Shown piece by piece: positions 6,188 through 7,737 of a DNA stretch of 7,737 nucleotides. The position numbers were made by a program, and so were the translations under genes. The notes under the pieces were generated by a model. That model worked only from the letters and a program-made list of their open reading frames with translations. It had not been told where the DNA came from and searched no databases. Source of the DNA: Candidatus Omnitrophota bacterium. GTDB taxonomy: Bacteria; Omnitrophota; Gorgyraeia; B26-G9. The stretch lies in assembly GCA_028718845.1 (NCBI GenBank), contig JAQULA010000077.1, positions 1 to 7,737 on the forward strand, given 5' to 3'. Each line of letters starts with the position of its first letter. Within the stretch, counting starts at the first letter, position 1.

Positions 6188-7574
6188 GGTTATGCGCCTG
6201 CTCGCGCAGTAAAGAACGGAAAATTTTCGCGGCGGTGCTCAGCCGCGTCAGTGTACCGGCCCGCTTCAGGCGCTTCCAGGCATAGCCCGGCCGGCAATAA
6301 AAACTGCGGATCGCCTGATTTCGCAGTTTCCAAATCTGCTCCCGGGTAAGCATCTCCGTCCCCATTACCGGAAATTCCGTCCGGTCAAAGTGCCGCACGG
6401 TTTCCAGCCCCGGATTATCACGCACCAGACGACGCCGCAATCCGGAACCGATGTCCGGTACAAACACCGAAAAAGACGCGTAGTCGCAGTCAAGCTCCTT
6501 GGCAAAAGCGATCGTATCCAAAATATTTTCCTGAGTGTCGCCCGGCAATCCGACAATGAAAAAACCGATAGTTTCGATACCGTAGCGCCGGCACCATGAA
6601 AACGCCTGCCGGACCGACTGGTTCGAAAGCTTCTTTCCCAGCGCGTCCAATAAGGCTTCGCTTTTGGTCTCCACCCCGAACTGGATGGTATGGCATCCGG
6701 CTTTTTTCATCGTCGCCGCCAATTCTTCATCAAAACAGTCGGCTCTGGTCAGGCAATCCCAGCCCAGAGACAAACGTGCGTCAATCATAGCCCGGCATAC
6801 CGCCAAACAATGTTCGCGGTCGGCGGTAAAGGTAAAATCCGGAAAATGGACTTCACGGATACCCCGGCCGCGCAGATAGCTTAATTCTTCCATAATATCG
6901 TCGACCGCCCGCCGGCGGAACGGCAGCGCCGCGCTGGAACAGAACGCGCAGCTGTGCGGACATCCGTAGGATATCAAGACGCAGGACAGCGGAACCCGGC
7001 GGGCCTGGGGAATACGGTATTTGGGCAGCGGAAACAATTCATGCCGGGGCAGCGGATAACACAGTTGAGTCTCCTCACCGGATGATTCGGAAATCACCGC
7101 GCCGGCTTTACCGCGAAACCAGATACCGGGCAATGACCGTGATTCGCCGGTTAAGAAATGAACAATACCCCCGGCGGTATAATCGGTGATTATCGCGTCC
7201 AAAAACGGATACTGGCGCAGATGGGTTTGCGGCTCATAGCGCAGAAACCCGCCGTTAACGACGATCACACTGCCGCACTCTTCTTTTATCCGGCGTAACA
7301 ACCTCAGATCTTCGTCTTTGCTGGCAAAGGAACATAACGAGATCACCGCGAAGAATCCGCCGGCCCGGATCCGCTCGAAAGCCCGTCCGGCATCGATATT
7401 TTCGACCAGCGCGTCCAGGACACTTATTTCGAATTTCGCGTGCAAAATTCCGCTGAGCACCAGCAAATCGATTGCCGGCCAATAATAATCCCCCTTGGCC
7501 GATGAGCTGCAATACTGATCACGCAAATAACGGGATTTACCCGGTGGATTAAGCAGGAGAATTTTTTTCTTCAT
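6183..7574 (-). CDS. B12-type radical SAM protein with degenerate cobalamin-binding domain
   Basis: A 463-residue protein and first gene of the leftward operon. Residues 1-140 follow the B12-domain plan (MKKKILLLNPPG strand, WPAIDLLVLSGIL helix, AVISLCSFASK), but the usual GG-x-H and GEGE motifs are replaced by NGGFLRYEP (107-115) and ITDYTAGG (129-136). The radical SAM barrel is intact: C205-x3-C209-x2-C212 in SYGCPHSCAFC, VHFPDFTFTAD (242-252), FGVETKSEALLDAL (299-312) and FFIVGLPGDTQENI (338-351). Where paralogues have a YPGT strand, this protein has FVPDIGSGL (371-379). The basic C-terminal region (430-463) shows no further motif. Overall length and layout match class-B radical SAM enzymes, here probably a tailoring enzyme of the same pathway; the substrate is unknown. 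ATG 7574 starts the first beta strand directly. No ribosome site precedes it, and the -10 box is so close that the mRNA is predicted leaderless. Confidence 0.93.
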   Translation of the reverse strand: MKKKILLLNPPGKSRYLRDQYCSSSAKGDYYWPAIDLLVLSGILHAKFEISVLDALVENIDAGRAFERIRAGGFFAVISLCSFASKDEDLRLLRRIKEECGSVIVVNGGFLRYEPQTHLRQYPFLDAIITDYTAGGIVHFLTGESRSLPGIWFRGKAGAVISESSGEETQLCYPLPRHELFPLPKYRIPQARRVPLSCVLISYGCPHSCAFCSSAALPFRRRAVDDIMEELSYLRGRGIREVHFPDFTFTADREHCLAVCRAMIDARLSLGWDCLTRADCFDEELAATMKKAGCHTIQFGVETKSEALLDALGKKLSNQSVRQAFSWCRRYGIETIGFFIVGLPGDTQENILDTIAFAKELDCDYASFSVFVPDIGSGLRRRLVRDNPGLETVRHFDRTEFPVMGTEMLTREQIWKLRNQAIRSFYCRPGYAWKRLKRAGTLTRLSTAAKIFRSLLREQAHNR

Positions 7575-7580
7575 CGTTTG

Positions 7581-7611
7581 ATTATAACATAGCTTGCGCC
7601 GTACCCGGCAA
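7581..7611 (-). promoter_or_regulatory. Promoter of the leftward operon, predicted leaderless
   Basis: On the minus strand a perfect TATAAT (7586-7581) is preceded by TGT, a full extended -10. A possible -35 TTGCCG (7611-7606) stands at a long 19-bp spacing. Six bases separate the -10 from the ATG at 7574, so the predicted first transcribed base is the A of the start codon. This is the only promoter I can see for the four-gene operon. Confidence 0.65.
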
Positions 7612-7614
7612 GGA

Positions 7615-7642
7615 AAAAGTTAAAAGTAAAAAGGTAAAAATG
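7615..7642 (+). repeat. Degenerate heptamer tandem repeat
   Basis: Four consecutive 7-nt units fit a consensus near AAAAGTW: AAAAGTT, AAAAGTA, AAAAGGT, AAAAATG. The run lies upstream of the operon promoter and faces a similar run in the opposite orientation 27 bp away. It is AT-rich and could partly reflect base composition. Confidence 0.45.
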
Positions 7643-7737
7643 AAATTACGGACACGAACAAAATTCCGGCCCTTTTTGCTTTTTCCCGGTTACTTTTCAC
7701 TCCACAGTTTTCCTGCGGCTTGCCTTCCTCAGTCGAA
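7643..7737. other. Noncoding window edge
   Basis: No supported gene. Apart from the inverted heptamer run there is a small hairpin, CCACAG-TTTTC-CTGCGG at 7702-7718 (6 bp with one wobble pair). It lacks a T-tract on either strand, so I do not call it a terminator. Short frames that touch the right edge cannot be judged. Confidence 0.5.
7670..7697 (-). repeat. Second heptamer repeat run, inverted relative to the first
   Basis: Read on the minus strand the 7-nt units are AAAAGTA, ACCGGGA, AAAAGCA and AAAAGGG. Three of four fit the same AAAAGNN pattern in the same phase. Together with 7615-7642 this gives an imperfect inverted repeat: 7622-7634 can pair with 7671-7683 over 13 positions with one G-T wobble, across a loop of 36 bases. 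Confidence 0.4.

Noticed and set aside
7702..7718. Hairpin CCACAG-TTTTC-CTGCGG as a terminator
   Set aside because: Six base pairs with one wobble and no T-tract after it on either strand.
7640..7737. Open frame starting MKLRTRTKFRPF, preceded by AAGG, running off the right edge on the plus strand
   Set aside because: It begins inside the heptamer repeat, its ribosome site is just part of that repeat, and only 32 codons are visible with no family features.
7619..7737. Minus-strand frames open from the right edge that could be the tail of an upstream gene
   Set aside because: They are short and low-complexity at the end, and no motif allows a choice between frames.
1..7737. tRNA, rRNA, CRISPR array, insertion sequence or phage att sites
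   Set aside because: No cloverleaf, spaced direct repeats, transposase motifs or terminal inverted repeats were seen on either strand.

Overview
The window is a dense bacterial biosynthetic locus of seven protein-coding genes, one of them cut by the left edge. Four are radical-SAM enzymes, and three of these have or begin with a cobalamin (B12)-binding-type N-terminal domain. They sit with a family-2 glycosyltransferase, a NodB/CE4 polysaccharide deacetylase and an FAD-dependent amine-oxidase-like oxidoreductase. The sigma70-type -35/-10 elements and the Shine-Dalgarno sites at internal genes point to a bacterium. Four oxygen-sensitive radical-SAM enzymes suggest an anaerobic or microaerophilic life. 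The style (many B12-radical SAM genes, tight overlaps, AT-rich heptamer repeats between genes) recalls uncultured Omnitrophota/PVC-type genomes, but this placement is a guess. No rRNA, tRNA, mobile element or CRISPR array is visible.

Layout, left to right: (1) 1-651, minus, the N-terminal part of a B12-binding radical SAM protein that runs off the left edge. (2) 644-1729, minus, a radical SAM protein with a SPASM-like C-terminus, overlapping gene 1 by 8 bp and transcribed before it. (3) 1730-1865, a short divergent promoter region with back-to-back promoters. (4) 1866-3284, plus, a full-length B12-binding radical SAM protein. (5) 3257-6175, minus, glycosyltransferase, deacetylase and FAD oxidoreductase. 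These three and (6) 6183-7574, minus, another B12-type radical SAM protein, form one tight operon read leftward from a promoter at about 7581-7611. (7) 7575-7737, a noncoding edge with that promoter and a pair of inverted degenerate heptamer repeats.

How the genes may work together (inference): the glycosyltransferase resembles polyprenyl-phosphate glycosyltransferases (DPM1/ArnC type). The deacetylase next to it, joined by an ATGA overlap, has an ArnD-like N-terminus. The pair could make and then N-deacylate a lipid-linked amino sugar. The FAD enzyme and radical-SAM enzymes would do redox and methylation, or C-C/C-S bond chemistry, on that lipid or glycan. I do not recognise the set as a characterised pathway. 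The nearest analogies are ArnC/ArnD for lipid A, FlmF2/NaxD in Francisella, and HpnI/HpnJ/HpnK for hopanoid tailoring. Two of the three transcription units appear to begin with leaderless mRNAs, while most internal genes have Shine-Dalgarno sites.
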